Origin: Aegilops tauschii subsp. strangulata
Taxonomy: Eukaryota > Streptophyta > Magnoliopsida > Poales > Poaceae
DNA: 64,000 nt
Assembly (NCBI RefSeq): GCF_002575655.3
Contig: NC_053035.3
Location: forward strand, 380,347,792-380,411,791
Reading direction: 5' to 3'
The notes under the pieces were generated by a model. That model did no database searches. It worked only from the letters and a program-made list of their open reading frames with translations, and had not been told where the DNA came from. Shown piece after piece: positions 1 through 12,900 of this stretch (position 1 is its first letter; every line of letters starts with the position of its first letter). Made by a program: the position numbers and the translations under genes.

Positions 1-351
1 GTGCGACAGCAGTTCCAAATCGAGAGGGAAAGGCGAAGAGTCGGTGGATGGTTGCCAGTTTGCCACGGTACACGAAGATGCGCCCCGGCCTGCACGTCCT
101 TTCGAAAATTGTACAAAACTACTCGCCGTCGTCTCACTGACATGTTGGAACGGGACCACATGTCAACGACACATGGTGTGTCATTTCTCTTGCAAAATGC
201 GATCTTGCCGCGTTGGCCCGAGGTGCCGCATTAGTTATCGACCTTTATTTTTTTAATGGCGTGCCATTCAGTTTTGAAGTACGACTAACTAGTACTGTTT
301 GCAGAGAAAATATAAACTACTCTACCTCTACTCCACCTCTACTACTAGTAG

Positions 352-360
352 TATAAAAAA
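352..360 (+). promoter_or_regulatory. TATA box of candidate gene 1
   Basis: A TATAAAAAA motif lies about 230 bases ahead of the first ATG that opens a plausible exon (591). It is followed by a pyrimidine-rich stretch (about 405-480) of the kind common in plant 5' leaders. Bases 1-351 hold no recognisable gene or repeat. The assignment rests on position and composition only. Confidence 0.35.
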
Positions 361-590
361 GATATATAGGCTGGAGCTTCAGAGCTTTCTTGCTAAGGGC
401 TGCCCACTTGGTTCTCACACTATCAGCCTCTCTCCAGATCTAAAAAAGACGACCTCTCTCTCCCTCCTCACCGGTGGTCACAGATCCGCCTTGGAAGAAA
501 AGGACGTGCAGAGTTGACGCACTCGTCATCGGCGAGCGAGGTCACGCACTGACGACAAGGCCGTCCTCTCAGACCTAGCGCCCACGCGGG

Positions 591-673
591 ATGGCCTCCG
601 TCCCCAAGCTCGCTGCCGTAGTGCGTGCAGAGGACGATGACCACGAGCGAAGCCACTTCCCGCCGACCCTCAG
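591..673 (+). CDS. Candidate first exon of an unidentified gene interrupted by element A
   Basis: The ATG at 591 opens a frame of 27 codons plus two bases, rich in acidic residues and histidine (it contains the run EDDDHER). It ends at CAG followed by GTATGC at 674, a good plant splice donor. Without splicing the frame stops only a few codons later. The TATA box at 352 and the C/T-rich leader fit a real promoter. The presumed intron continues to 882, where the 43 kb element A is inserted, and resumes at 44253. I could not identify the product or find a convincing second exon, so this may be a gene fragment. The exon is too short to judge by codon use. Confidence 0.3.
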
Positions 674-882
674 GTATGCTACCTCTTTTTGAACCATACC
701 CTTGTTCTATTGCCCCATCTACCATGTCGCTGCATGTGGATCTTTTTCCACTCCACTATCTTCCCAATTTGATATCCTCTGCTCTGCTAGTCACGCAGAC
801 GAAAACCTTAATTTGCACTATTAAAGGAAACCCTACTTCATGCAGACTAATCCATGTCTGGGTTGAATAAGGAAAGGAAGGG

Positions 883-1256
883 TGTCGGATCACGGGTTCC
901 GACAAAACCCTTAAGGTTCGAACTCTGGGGTGCGCGCGAAGTTCTTTCCTCCCTACCGATCTACGCCCTATAGCTTTCTAAGATCTCGCGGACGAACTCG
1001 ACGAACTGGCAACACAAAAGACACGAGATTTATACTGGTTCGGGCCACCGTTGTGGTGTAATACCCTACTCCAGTGTGGTGGTGGTGGATTGCCTCTTCG
1101 GCTGATGATGAACAATTACAAGGGGAAGAACAGCCTCCTGAGGTTGAGGTGTTCTTGTGCTCTGTGAACTTGTCGATGTGAGGATGGATTGGAGCTAGTC
1201 CAAGATGAGTTGCCTCTACTCTCGTGGCTAGCTCTACTTATATAGGCCCTAGTCCT
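883..1256 (-). repeat. Element A 3' LTR, segment 1
   Basis: This matches the right-hand LTR of A from 43350 onward. On the plus strand it begins TGTCGGATCACGGG. A TATA motif read on the minus strand (CTATATAA) lies at 1238-1245. Element B is inserted immediately beyond it at 1257, which separates the core promoter from the rest of U3. The LTR resumes at 36144. Confidence 0.9.
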
Positions 1257-1735
1257 TGAGGGAGTCCTGGACTAAGGGGTCCTTCGGCGTCCGGCCTACT
1301 ATCAATGGGCCGGACTTATGGGCTGTGAAGACATAATGGCCGAAGACTGTACCCGTGTCCGGATTGGACTCTCTTTGGCGTGGGAAGCAAGATAGGCGAT
1401 CAACTATGTAGATTCTTTCTTATGTAACCGACTCCATGTAACCCTAGATCCCCCCGGTGTCCATATAAACCGGAGGGTTTAGTCCGGAAAGGATATACTC
1501 ATGACCATATTCATATAGGCTAGACTTCTAGGGTTTAGCCATGACGATCTCGTGGTAGATCAACTCTTGTAATACTCATATTCATCAAGATCAATCAAGC
1601 AGGAAGTAGGGTATTACCTCCATAGAGAGGGCCCGAACCTGGGTAAACATCGTGTCCCCCGTCTCCTGTTACCATCGATCCTAGACGCACAGTTCGGGAC
1701 CCCCTACCCGAGATCCGCCGGTTTGGACATCGACA
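1257..1735 (+). repeat. Element B 5' LTR
   Basis: 479 bp, TGAGGGAG at the start and GACA at the end, the same length as the copy at 35660-36138. A TATA box (ATATAAAC) lies at 1463-1470, giving a U3 of about 200 bp. It is the promoter for the plus-strand gag-pol transcript. Confidence 0.93.
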
Positions 1736-1754
1736 TTGGTGCTTTCATTGAGAG
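1736..1754 (+). other. Primer binding site of element B
   Basis: TTGGTGCTTTCATTGAGAG directly follows the LTR, where minus-strand DNA synthesis is primed. I do not assign the tRNA. Confidence 0.6.
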
Positions 1755-1782
1755 TTCCACTGTGCCGTCGACGAAAGTCTCG

Positions 1783-2390
1783 ATGGCTCGCCTTGTCCTT
1801 AAAGACAACATCACCTCCGGGGGAGCTCTGGCCCCAGGACAAACCCTCCGGCTGGGCGGCTTTACTATGATCGCCCGTTCGGCCATTGAGCCGACGATGA
1901 CCTCTTGGGCCATCGAAAACCCCCTTCGCATCAACTCCGAGCACTCCAAGCAGATGGATCCGACTGAGTTTTCATATTTAAACGAACTCCTAGATCGCAT
2001 CGCCGCTTTGGAAATCGCCACAGACTACGATCGGATCGGGCCTAAAACCGATCAAAGAGAAATCAAGGCCCCATCGGTCACCCACCAGATTGAGGTAGTC
2101 GTGGAGCAGGACGGCTAGCCTTCTTCTATATCGAAGACGGACTATATCCGGATCGCCGTTCAGGAAGAGCTGGATACTCACCCGCGAAAGGATGCGACCA
2201 GCCCTCCGAACATAGCATCGGACGGCGGTCGTAAACAATCAGAAGATATTCCGGAACCCGGACTGTTAAGCCCGGATGGTCGTCAGACTCCGGATAATCG
2301 GTCAGGTCCTGGTTCAGATTTAATTCCACCCACCCACCTGAACATAGACGCTCTCATGAGCATAAAATAGCAGTCTCGGGAAATGGTCCA
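1783..2390 (+). pseudogene. gag: Element B gag, N-terminal part (broken)
   Basis: The ATG at 1783 starts the Gag (capsid/nucleocapsid) frame just downstream of the primer site. The frame has in-frame TAG stops at 2116 and 2368. It runs up to the insertion point of F at 2390 and resumes in the same frame at 14076, since the duplicated GTCCA accounts exactly for the break. Gag of this type coats the RNA in the virus-like particle. No CCHC knuckle is visible in this part. Both stops make it non-functional. Confidence 0.75.
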
Positions 2391-5300
2391 TGTAACACCC
2401 ACGATGCGGCTATATCTCCCACGTGTCGAGACACGACTTAGAGGCATAACCGCATTATGGTTTTGTCGCAAGAAGGGTCATCTTCACACAATCCCATGTA
2501 ATGAACAAGAATGGGATAAAGAGTTGGCTTACAATCGCCACTTCACACAATACATGAATAAATCATACATCAATCGGAGTACACACATAGGTCCGACTAC
2601 GGAACTAAAATAAAAGAAGACAACCCCAAATGCGAGATCCCCGATCGTCCCAACTGGGCTCCACTACTAATCATCAGGAAACGAAACATAGTAACGACCA
2701 ATTTCCTCGTCGAACTCCCACTTGAGATCGGTTGCATCACCTGCACTGGTATCATCGACACCTGCAACTGTTGGAAGTATCTGTTGAGTCACGAGGACTC
2801 AGCAATCTCACACCCACGAGATCAAGACTATTTAAGCTTATGGGAAAGGATGGGGTAATGAGGTGGATCTGCAGCAAGCACTAAGAAAATATGGTGGCTA
2901 ACATACGCAAATAAGAGCGAGAAGAGGAGCAACGGAAGGGTCGTCAACTAGTAATGATCAAGAAGTGATTCTAAACTCCTACTTACGTCAAACATAAGCC
3001 AAAAGCCGTGTTCTCTTCCCGGACTCCGCCGAAAAGAGACCATCACGGCTACATACGCGGTTGATGCGTTTTAATTAAGTCGAGTGTCAAGTTCGCTACA
3101 ACCGGATTAACAAATTCCCATCTGCCACATAACCGCGGGCACGGCTTTCGAAAGATAATACCCTGCAGGGGTGTCCCAACTTAGCCCATTATAAGCGCTC
3201 ACGGTCAACGAAGGATATTCCTTCTCCCGGGAAGACCCGATCAGTCTCGGAATCCCGGTTTACAAGACATTTCGACAATGGTAAAACAAGACCAGCAAAG
3301 CCGCCTGAATATGCCGACAAATCCCGATAGGAGCTGCACATATCTCGTTCTCAGGGCACACCGGATTGTCCAAGCTTCCGATAGGCGAGCCCAGAGTTAC
3401 CCTGGTGGCCACCGGCGACTGATGGGTTGGACCAACACTCGAAGGAGCACTGGCCCGGGGGTTGAAAATAAAGATGACCCTTGAGTCTGCAGAACCAAGG
3501 GAAAAAGGCTTAGGTGACAAATGTAAAACCAAGGTTGGGCCTTGCTGGAGGAGTTTTATTCAAAGCGAACTGTCAAGGGGGTCCCATAAATCACCCAACC
3601 GCGTAAGGAACGCAAAATCAAGGAACATAACACCGGTATGACGGAAACTAGGGCGGCAAGAGTGGAAAAACACACCAGGCATAAGGCCGAGCCTTCCACC
3701 CTTTACCAAGTATATAGATGCATTAATTTAAATAAGAGATATTGTGATATCCCAACATATCCATGTTCCAACATGGAACCAGCTTCAACTTCACCTGCAA
3801 CTAGCAACGCCATAAGAGGGGCTGAGCAAATGCGGTAACATAGCCAAACAATGGTTCGCTAGGAAGGGTGACAAAGGTAGGTTCATGGCAATTTGGGAGG
3901 CTTGATAAGCAAGTGGTAGGTAACGCGGCATAGCAATAGAACGGACAACTAGCAAGCAAAGATAGAAGTGATTTCGAGGGTATGGTCATCTTGCCTGAAA
4001 TCCCGCAAGGAAGAAGAACGAGTCCATGAAGAAGACAAGCGGACGTAGTCGAACGAATCCTCACAACTCCGGAACGAAACCGAACCTAATGAGAGAAGCA
4101 ACCCGGAAAGAAACAAACAACCTAGTAAACAAGCATCACATACACATGGCATGATGCACAAACAAGTATGATGCATGTCCGATTTAATGAGGCATGGCAT
4201 GGCAAAGTGGATAAACAATACTACAAATTAAGTGGAGCTCAATATGCAACGAGTCGCATATTGACGAAACACCACATCAAATATTTAGTTCTTTCTGGTT
4301 TATGTACCCAACAATATTAAATGTTGTTAAACATGGAAAGGGGTGAAGCATAAATAGAGCATTCCAAAGTTCTTTCTCGTTGACATGAAGGATGATACAG
4401 AGCATTTGGTCACCATGGCGGAACAAAAGGGTGCCACGGCAACATATCGGTACCGGTAACTCGATTGAGATACCGATGCAAAAGAGAAGTGTGCGGATGT
4501 GTGGAACATGCAAGAGATGGTGGGGTGCTCCCGGTAACCGGGTTCCCACGGGTCGACGACATGGCAAACTAGGAGAAACGTGCAATGACAACTCGGAAAC
4601 GGTGCAACCACAAGCATCTCATACAACACACATGCATTTGTTCACGGGCGTCGTTCTCGGCGATATACCTTCGTAGCGTGCATTTTTAGAGCGGTTCAAA
4701 ATCGTCGAGGGAAGTAGTCATTCATGGGTCGTCGTGGGAAGTAGTGGCACACGTGGCGGCGTAGTGGAAGTAGTTGTACATGGTAGCGATGGTAGTCGAA
4801 CTTGACGAACCGGAGGGGTACACTTAAGTCGTCGTGGGAACTTGATGAATCTGAGGTCTTCGGGGTCGACGTTAGTTGTACGTTTCATAGTGGAACTTGA
4901 CGGATCCGAGGACTCCGGTGTAGTGGTACACGTCCGTAGATGAACTTGACGGGTCGTCATCATCCTGGTACTTGGCGTCCTCTTGGTCTCGACAGAGATG
5001 AAGCGGAATGCAACGGTTGTGTTACATGGCGTCCAGGGCTTCGCGGGTCATCATCCTGTACTTGGCGTTCGGTGCGGTGGTCGTTCTGGCACCGTATGTC
5101 GTGGTACTTGGCGGTCTTGATGATTCCAAGGGTCTCGGTGGAGGCCATGGCACTCCCTGATGGCACCGAGGTGGTCTAGCAGCAGCAGCAAGGGCGTCGG
5201 GGAGGTGATGGTCGTGGCGGGACTGCTCGAGGTAGCAGCAGAAGATGGCCGGGTCGGACGTCGGGGTTGATGGTCGGCGAGCTGGAGATGGGGCGGCGGA

Positions 5301-6361
5301 GCCGCACGTGAGGTCCGGGGCGCGGCAAGCGCCAGATCCGGAGCGGAGGGACTCGAATCCAGCGAGGGCGAGGAAGCAGAGGCACGAGGAGGGGCATGGC
5401 GGCACGGGCGACGAAGCAGCAGCGGCGCTGGCGCCGGGCCATGCGACGGAGAGGGAAGGCAGAGGGGAACGGGACGAGGGCGCGACGCTCCTGCTGGGCG
5501 TGGAGGACGACGGCTGCAGGCGCGGAGTCTCGCTCCTCAAGGAAGAAGGAGGGGATCGAGGGAGAGGGGCGCTGTGGGAAGATGGGGTGAGATCGAGAGG
5601 GGGGGGTCGAGCAGGACTCTCCTGGCTCGATGCATGCATGTGTGGGTGGCGGCGGAGGGGAACGAGAGGGATTGAGGGGTCAAGCGGCTAGGGTTAGGTG
5701 GGTTAGCTGGGCCGGCGCTGGTTGGTTAGGCCCATGAGGCCGGCTGGGCTGCAACGCTGCGCTCTCTCTCTCTCTCCCCCTCATATTTCTTTTAATAGAA
5801 AAGAAATTAGAGAAAAGAAAAGAAAGAGAGGGTTAGGGAAAGAAGTTGGACATGGGGATTATTTTTCCGGACTCACAAAAATGTGGTTGTTCCGAGAAAA
5901 TAGAAAAGGCCATGATTAAAAGATTTAAATTCAAACTCATTTGAATTTAATTCAAATGGTTTGAATAAGTTCAAGGTATTGAGGAGTCCAAAAATGTTGG
6001 GAATTGAGGAAGAGCCTCGATAAATTGGAAAGGAATTATTGGCAAGGTTAGAGAGATCGACTGAAAGCAGAAAAGGCATAGGATTAATTTTGCACGTGTG
6101 TTATGGTGATTCCCAAAGAATGGAATACTTTGTTATAGCTCCCTAATAATATTGGGAGGATATGTTATAAAGAGAAAACACCATGTGAATTCCCTCGATT
6201 TAAATGGATCAAAGATCCATACAATTTATTTATCTGAGTTTTTTAAAAAGGGTTGCATGATGACATGATGCAATGCAAGAGATGCAACAAACAAAACAAA
6301 TCACACGACGAAACTCAGAGCATCTGGAAGTCTTCTGGAGTGTCGGTCTCGGGGCGTTACA
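2391..6361 (-). repeat. Element F 3' LTR (left copy)
   Basis: Matches 9953-14070 over its length at high identity. It differs by a block near 4356-4388, where the other copy carries about 150 bp of different sequence (about 11924-12090). It contains a GC-rich portion (about 5160-5700) with overlapping frames on both strands that I do not regard as genes, and an A/T-rich tail near 5900-6340. Confidence 0.92.
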
Positions 6362-9300
6362 ACACTCCACCACTACAAGAGGATCTCGTCCCGAGATCTA
6401 GGATGGCACCGGAGAGAAACGGAAGAGGAAGAGGTAAAACTAAGTTGCTTCTTTGACAAACGAGTGAAACCAAAGAACCTTGAGAGGTCCCAAAGCTTGG
6501 AGAAATGACACGACGGGGGTGAACAAAATTTGAAACACTCCGTTTAGCAAGAGGAACAAGGAACTTTACAAGAACCTTGTAGGTTGAAAGACATAAGAAA
6601 AAGGGTTACAATGGACAAGAACTATATGCAAGCACTCCGGTTGAAATGACATGTACAAGGAACGATAAGGATCAATTACAACAACACTCCGGTTGGAAAT
6701 GGAAGGCATAGAATATAAACTTGGCAAAAAGAAAGCACTTGGATGAGACTCCGGTTAAAAGAGGAATGATATATAGACACAACACTCCGGTTAAATGGAT
6801 AAGTAAGAAAAGAACACGATCCTCACAATTCGAGATGATGAGCGAAGAGAGCAACATCACCATGCCGCCGGAAGAAATAATAGAAGATAGAACATTGGAA
6901 TAAAAGAATGGAGATGAAAATGCCAACTTCTGCCACAAATGCGCTTGGAAAACACCCTTCCATGGAGGTAAGAACGGAGTAGTTGGAAAACCAACAACGA
7001 AAGGAACAAGCTTGTAGTGGGCTTATGGAAAACTTCTCAAGATAGAGGCGAAATTCTGCCACTACAGAAACAACTAATATAATTGATAACGCCAACGAGA
7101 TGAAAAATTTCTTTCACCAAGAGGATAGGAGAAAACTTGGATCATTGATAAGCACCACAATAGTAACATTCCTTAGGGAAGGCTATAGGTGAAATATAAC
7201 CCAATACAACTCCAACATAAAGATTGATTGGTTGAAAAGATCTCTTGAACGAACATAAAATGATGGATTTAAATATGTCACTCTTGAAAACTTTGTGAAT
7301 CATGAACCCGAAGGGAAATTATCCAGAATGACATAGCACCACGTCAGAAGATAAGGTAGAAAGAATTGCACTTTGGAATGCGAGATGAAGAATGCTTGAA
7401 CTCCTCAAGACAAACATGTGTTGAGCACCATGTTTATTTTAGATCATAGCTTGGCGGATCTTAACTCCGAGAGAAATCTTGAAATACTAATTGAAGAATG
7501 AAATGAACCCTTGACGAACCACCATGTAGAGCCTCCATGAAGAACTCCGGTAAACAAAAGGATGATAGAAAGAAAGAGAAGTTGACAACATAAGGTGAAG
7601 CCTTGCAATGATTTGGGTGGAGCTTTGAAATGATATAACGGAGAAAACATGGAACTCTGGAAAGAAAGATGAACAAATGAAAACAAGAATTTTGATGAAT
7701 CTCTAGAATAAGGAATTAATCACTTGGATGAAACAAGAATAAGAATTACATTATGCTTAGCCTTCACCAATTCAGATTGATGACAAGCAACAGATTTGGC
7801 ATACTACTTATTCTCGTAGAAAGGATTAAGATAGATATAGCGCAAACTTGAGAAGGTCTTCATCGAACCGCCGGTAGGATTGGAAAGAACGAATGAATTG
7901 ATATGATAACCAAGGAAGAGAACTCTTGAACAAACCACCGTAAGAATTGAAAATGAACGAAGAAAAGATAAAGAAACACCGGGAAGAATTAGAAAATGAA
8001 CGAAGATACTTGAAAGAATTTAGATACAAGTGAAACAAAGATATCATGAACTGATTAGAGGATATTTGAACGATGCACCAGTAAGATTTGGAGAACGAGA
8101 GCTGAAAGCTTGAATGAATAATTCTGAGATGATGGGCTCCGGAGAATCAAACTGAAAAGACTCCTGAAATGCTCCGGATGGGTGAAAAGAATTCTCACAA
8201 TCGAAAAACAATTATGAGAGGATGGCATCAAGCTTGAACCATGAAACTTTGGAAGAATGGGTAAGGATTTGGAGGAAAAACTCTTCTTCGGTCTTCAAAA
8301 TCTGAGAATGACGACGAGAAACCACCACCTTGAGTTGTTGAGATACTCCGGATGAAAATTAGAAAAGATTGAACGAACGATGAAAATGATTTGAAAGATC
8401 TTGGAGAAAGACATTTGACTGATGATAATTCATTCTTACGTCAAACTTTGCAATGAATTTGAGAATAACTCCGGAAAAATTAGAAGAGTCAGGTAAGATC
8501 CTGGGAAAAGACCTGTGGGTTAGGGCCCACTCAAAAGAAACAACGTTGGAATGATTTAAAAGAAAGATTGCGCCGGTCGAATTAAATGGCTCAAAAGAGA
8601 TAACAACCTCGAGATAGCTTGAACGGATTGGGAATGGAAATGTGAATTTTCTGAGATATCTTCAGCACTCCAGATAACATGAATAGCAAGAGGTGGATGA
8701 TTAAGTGATGCACCGACATGAGAAAGCATTTGAAACAAGGAAAGGAATACAATCAACACTGAAAGCTTGACTTGAGTCCACCGGAGAAGAAAAAGAACGA
8801 AGAATAATAAACTTGAAGCTCCGTTAGTATCTTCATGGGAAATCACCGGATAAGAACATTGAAAGAAAAGAATGAAGAGACTTCGCATCAATAAACAAGA
8901 TACTTGATTAAGAAATCTGAGTCCTTGAAGAAAAAGGGTGGGAGGGCGGGAAAAACAAAGGCAACTTGGGACGGATGAAACAAACACCGTTGAGAAAACT
9001 TAGAGTTGATCTTGTGGATGTGAAGAATGATGGGATCATCTCGAAGAGAAACGCACCGGTTTGAAATAGAATTAAGATGGCAATCTCGATGGTCAAGAAG
9101 GATTAGTATCCCAATAGAAATATGGGAACACCACCTAGAATAAGGTAGGGAATCAACACTTGACTTTGAAGCAACTCGAATACCATGAACCAAAACAAAA
9201 CAAAGGATTTGGCTTGCAGAATAAGCCGGAAGCAAACATATGATAGATCCCATATCGTATCATGTGTGTGTTGGAAAGATATCCTACGAGATACTTGAAT

Positions 9301-9952
9301 TCCCACTTATAAACTCCCGAAAATTTCTGGTTATGCAATCCGGTGTTGGGGATACAGGGGACACAATATATCTCACCCAAACTAACAATCCCTAGATCCA
9401 GCTGTATCCATCCGTCAACACATAACCAAGAAACCTTCGGAAATCATTTACCTCAACCTTCCAAAAGCATCCGTTATACGAGTTATGGCAATACTCCTGA
9501 ACTCCCACCCCAGTACTGGGTGGCGTCGAGGTGATCTCACCAACAACTGCATAAAAGAGATTTTCGATGTCGGCGAAACTCAGGTATTCCAGAACTGCAA
9601 CGAAAAAATTGTGACGACAACACCTCGGAGCTCAACTCCCCGGGACACTGCCACAACCCCTAAATGTCAGGAGGCACCAAGAACAATGTTCTCGTCACAA
9701 AACCATCGGAACGATTCCAAGATACCCGCGTGATCCTAAAAATTTGTTTTAGTGAAATTTGAGGAGAGAAGAGTCAAAACTTCTACGTCAGGAGGCCTCA
9801 CCAGAGCGACGAAGGGACTGAGGAGTAAAAAGAATCCTACTCTCCGATATATATAATCCTAAGACTCAAAACATTTTTTTCTAGACTCAACAACGCCAGC
9901 GATTCGATCAAGTAGGGGGCTCCTAAGTCGGGGATGGCTCTGAATACCAACT
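6362..9952 (-). other. Element F internal domain, non-coding
   Basis: 3.6 kb without any long frame on either strand. It is strongly A/G-rich on the plus strand (C/T-rich in transcript orientation), with many short recurring motifs built around ACTCCGG, for example near 6536, 6636, 6690, 6750 and 6782. LARD internal domains are reported to be conserved at RNA level rather than coding, presumably for packaging by partner proteins. No tRNA or intact gene was seen. Confidence 0.8.
9937..9949 (-). other. Primer binding site of element F
   Basis: On the minus strand this reads TGGTATTCAGAGC, directly beside the LTR start at 9953. It is one inserted base away from TGGTATCAGAGC, the complement of the initiator methionine tRNA 3' end used by many plant retrotransposons. 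It fixes F as minus-strand. Confidence 0.8.
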
Positions 9953-12900
9953 TGTAACGCCCACGATGCGGCTATATCTCCCACGTGTCGAGGCACGACT
10001 TAGAGGCATAACCGCATTGTGGTTTTGTCGCAAGAAGGGTCATCTTCACACAATCCCATGTAATGAACATGAATGGGATAAAGAGTTGGCTTACAATCGC
10101 CACTTCACACAATACATGAATAAATCATACATCAATCGGAGTACACACATAGGTCCGACTACGGAACCAAAATAAAAGAAGACAGCCCCAAATGCTAGAT
10201 CCCCGATTGTCCCAACTGGGCTCCACTACTGATCATCAGGAAACGAAACATAGTAACGACCAAGTTCCTCGTCGAACTCCCACTTGAGCTCGGTTGCATC
10301 ACCTGCACTGGTATCATCGACACCTGCAACTGTTGGCAGTATCTGGTGAGTCACGAGGACTCAACAATCTCACACCCGCGAGATCAAGACTATTTAAGCT
10401 TATGGGAAAGGATGGGGTAATGAGGTGGAGCTGCAGCAAGCACTAAGCAAATATGGTGGCTAACATACGCACATAAGAGCGAGAAGAGGAGCAACGGAAC
10501 GGTCGTCAACTAGTAATGATCAAGAAGTGATCCTGAACTCCTACTTACGTCAAACATAACCCAAAAGCCGTGTTCTCTTCCCGGACTCCGCCGAAAAGAG
10601 ACCATCATGGCTACGCACGCGGTTGATGCGTTTTAATTAAGTCGAGTGTCAAGTTCTCTACAACCGGATATTAACAAATTCCCATCTGCCACATAACCGC
10701 GGGCACGGCTTTCGAAAGATAATACCCTGCAGGGGTGTCCCAACTTAGCCCATTATAAGCTCTCATGGTCAACGAAGGATATTCCTTCTCCCGGGAAGAC
10801 CCGATCAGTCTTGGAATCCCGGTTTACAAGACATTTCGACAATGGTAAAACAAGACCAGCAAAGCCGCCCGAATGTGCCGACAAATCCCGATAGGAGCTG
10901 CACATATATCGTTCTCAGGGCACACCGGATTGTCCAAGATTCCGATAGGCGAGCCCAGAGTTGCCCCTGGTGGCCACCGGCGACTGACGGGTTGGACCAA
11001 CACTCGAAGGAGCACTGGCCCGGGGGTTGAAAATAAAGATGACCCTTGAGTCTGCAGAACCCCAGGGAAAAAGGCTTAGGTGACAAATGTAAAACCAAGG
11101 TTGGGCCTTGCTGGAGGAGTTTTATTCAAAGCGAACTGTCAAGGGAGTCCCAAAAATCACCCAACCGCGTAAGGAACGCAAAATCAAGGAACATAACACC
11201 GGTATGACGGAAACTAGGGCGGCAAGAGTGGAACAACACACCAGGCATAAGGCCGAGCCTTCCACCCTTTACCAAGTATATAGATGCATTAATTTAAATA
11301 AGAGGTATTGCGATATCCCAACATATCCATGTTCCAACATGGAACCAGCTTCAACTTCACCTGCAACTAGCAACGCTATAAGAGGGGCTGAGCAAAAGCG
11401 GTAACATAGCCAAATAACGGTTCGCTAGGAAGGGTGACAAAGGTTAGAGATTCATGGCAATTTGGGAGGCTTGATAAGCAAGTGGTAGGTAACGCGGCAT
11501 AGCAATAGAACGGACTACTAGCAAGCAAAGATAGAAGTGATTTCGAGGGTATAGTCATCTTGCCTGAAATCCCGCAAGGAAGAAGAACGAGTCCATGAAG
11601 AAGACAAGCGGACGTAGTCGAACGAATCCTCACAACGCCGGAACGAAACCAAAGCTAACGAGAGAAGCAACCCGGAAAGAAACAAACAACATAGTAAACA
11701 ACCACCACATACACATGGCGTGATGCACAAACAAGTATGATGCATGTCCGATTTAATGAGGCATGGCATGGCAAAGTGCATACACAATACTACAAATTAA
11801 GTGGAGCTCAATATGCAACGAGTCGCATATTGACGAAACACCACATCAAATATTTAGTTCTTTCTCGTTTATGTACCCAACAATATTAAATGTTGTTAAA
11901 CATGGAAAGGGGTGAAGCATAAATAAACTATCTATTTAGGCAAGTTTAAATGAGGCCGGAAAATAACAAACAACAATTCCGAAAAATCCTCATGTGCATA
12001 TAGCAATTTAATGCAAACACAATTTTAAACATTTTAAATGTTATCATGATGCGGATGACATATGCAAGGTTAAAGCAATTTATGAAAATGTTGACATGAA
12101 GGATGATATAGAGCATTTGGTCACCATGGCGGAACGAAAGTGTGCCATGGCAACATATCGGTACCGGTAACTTGATTGAGATACCGATGCAAAAGAGAAG
12201 TGTGCGGATGTGTGGAACACGTAAGAGATGGTGGGGTGCTCCCGGTAACCGGGTTCCCACGGGTCGACGGCATAGCAAACTAGGAGAAACGTGCAATGAC
12301 AACTCGGAAATGGTGCAACCACGAGCATCTCATACAACACACATGCATTCGTTCACGGGCGTCGTTCTCGGCGGTATAACTTCGTAGCTTGCATTTTTAG
12401 AGCGGTTCAAAATCGTCGAGGGAAGTAGTCATTCATGGGTCATCGTGGGAAGTAGTGGCACACGTGGCGGCGTAGTGGAAGTAGTTGTACATGGTAGCGA
12501 CGGTAGTCGAACTTGACGAATCGGCGGGGTACACTTAAGTCATCGTGGGAACTTGATGAATCCGAGGTCTTCGGGGTCGACGTTACTTGTACGTCTCATA
12601 GTGGAACTTGACGGATCCGAGGACTGCGGCGTAGTGGTACACGCTCGTTGATGAACTTGATGGGTCGTCGTCATCCTGGTACTTGGCGTCCTTTTGGTCT
12701 CGACAGAGATGAAACGGAATGCAACGGTTGTGGTACATGGCATCCAGGGCTTCGCGGGTCATCATCCTGTACTTGGCGTTCCGTGCGGTGGTCGTTCGGG
12801 CGCCGTATGTCGTGGTACTTGGCGGTCTTGATGATTCCAAGGGTCTCGGTGGAGGCCATGGCACTCCCTGATGGCACCGAGGTGGTCTAGCAGCAGCAGC

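Noticed and set aside
5022..5691. Overlapping long frames on both strands, repeated near 12887-13395
   Set aside because: GC-rich segment of the F LTRs, simultaneously open in several frames, with low-complexity products.
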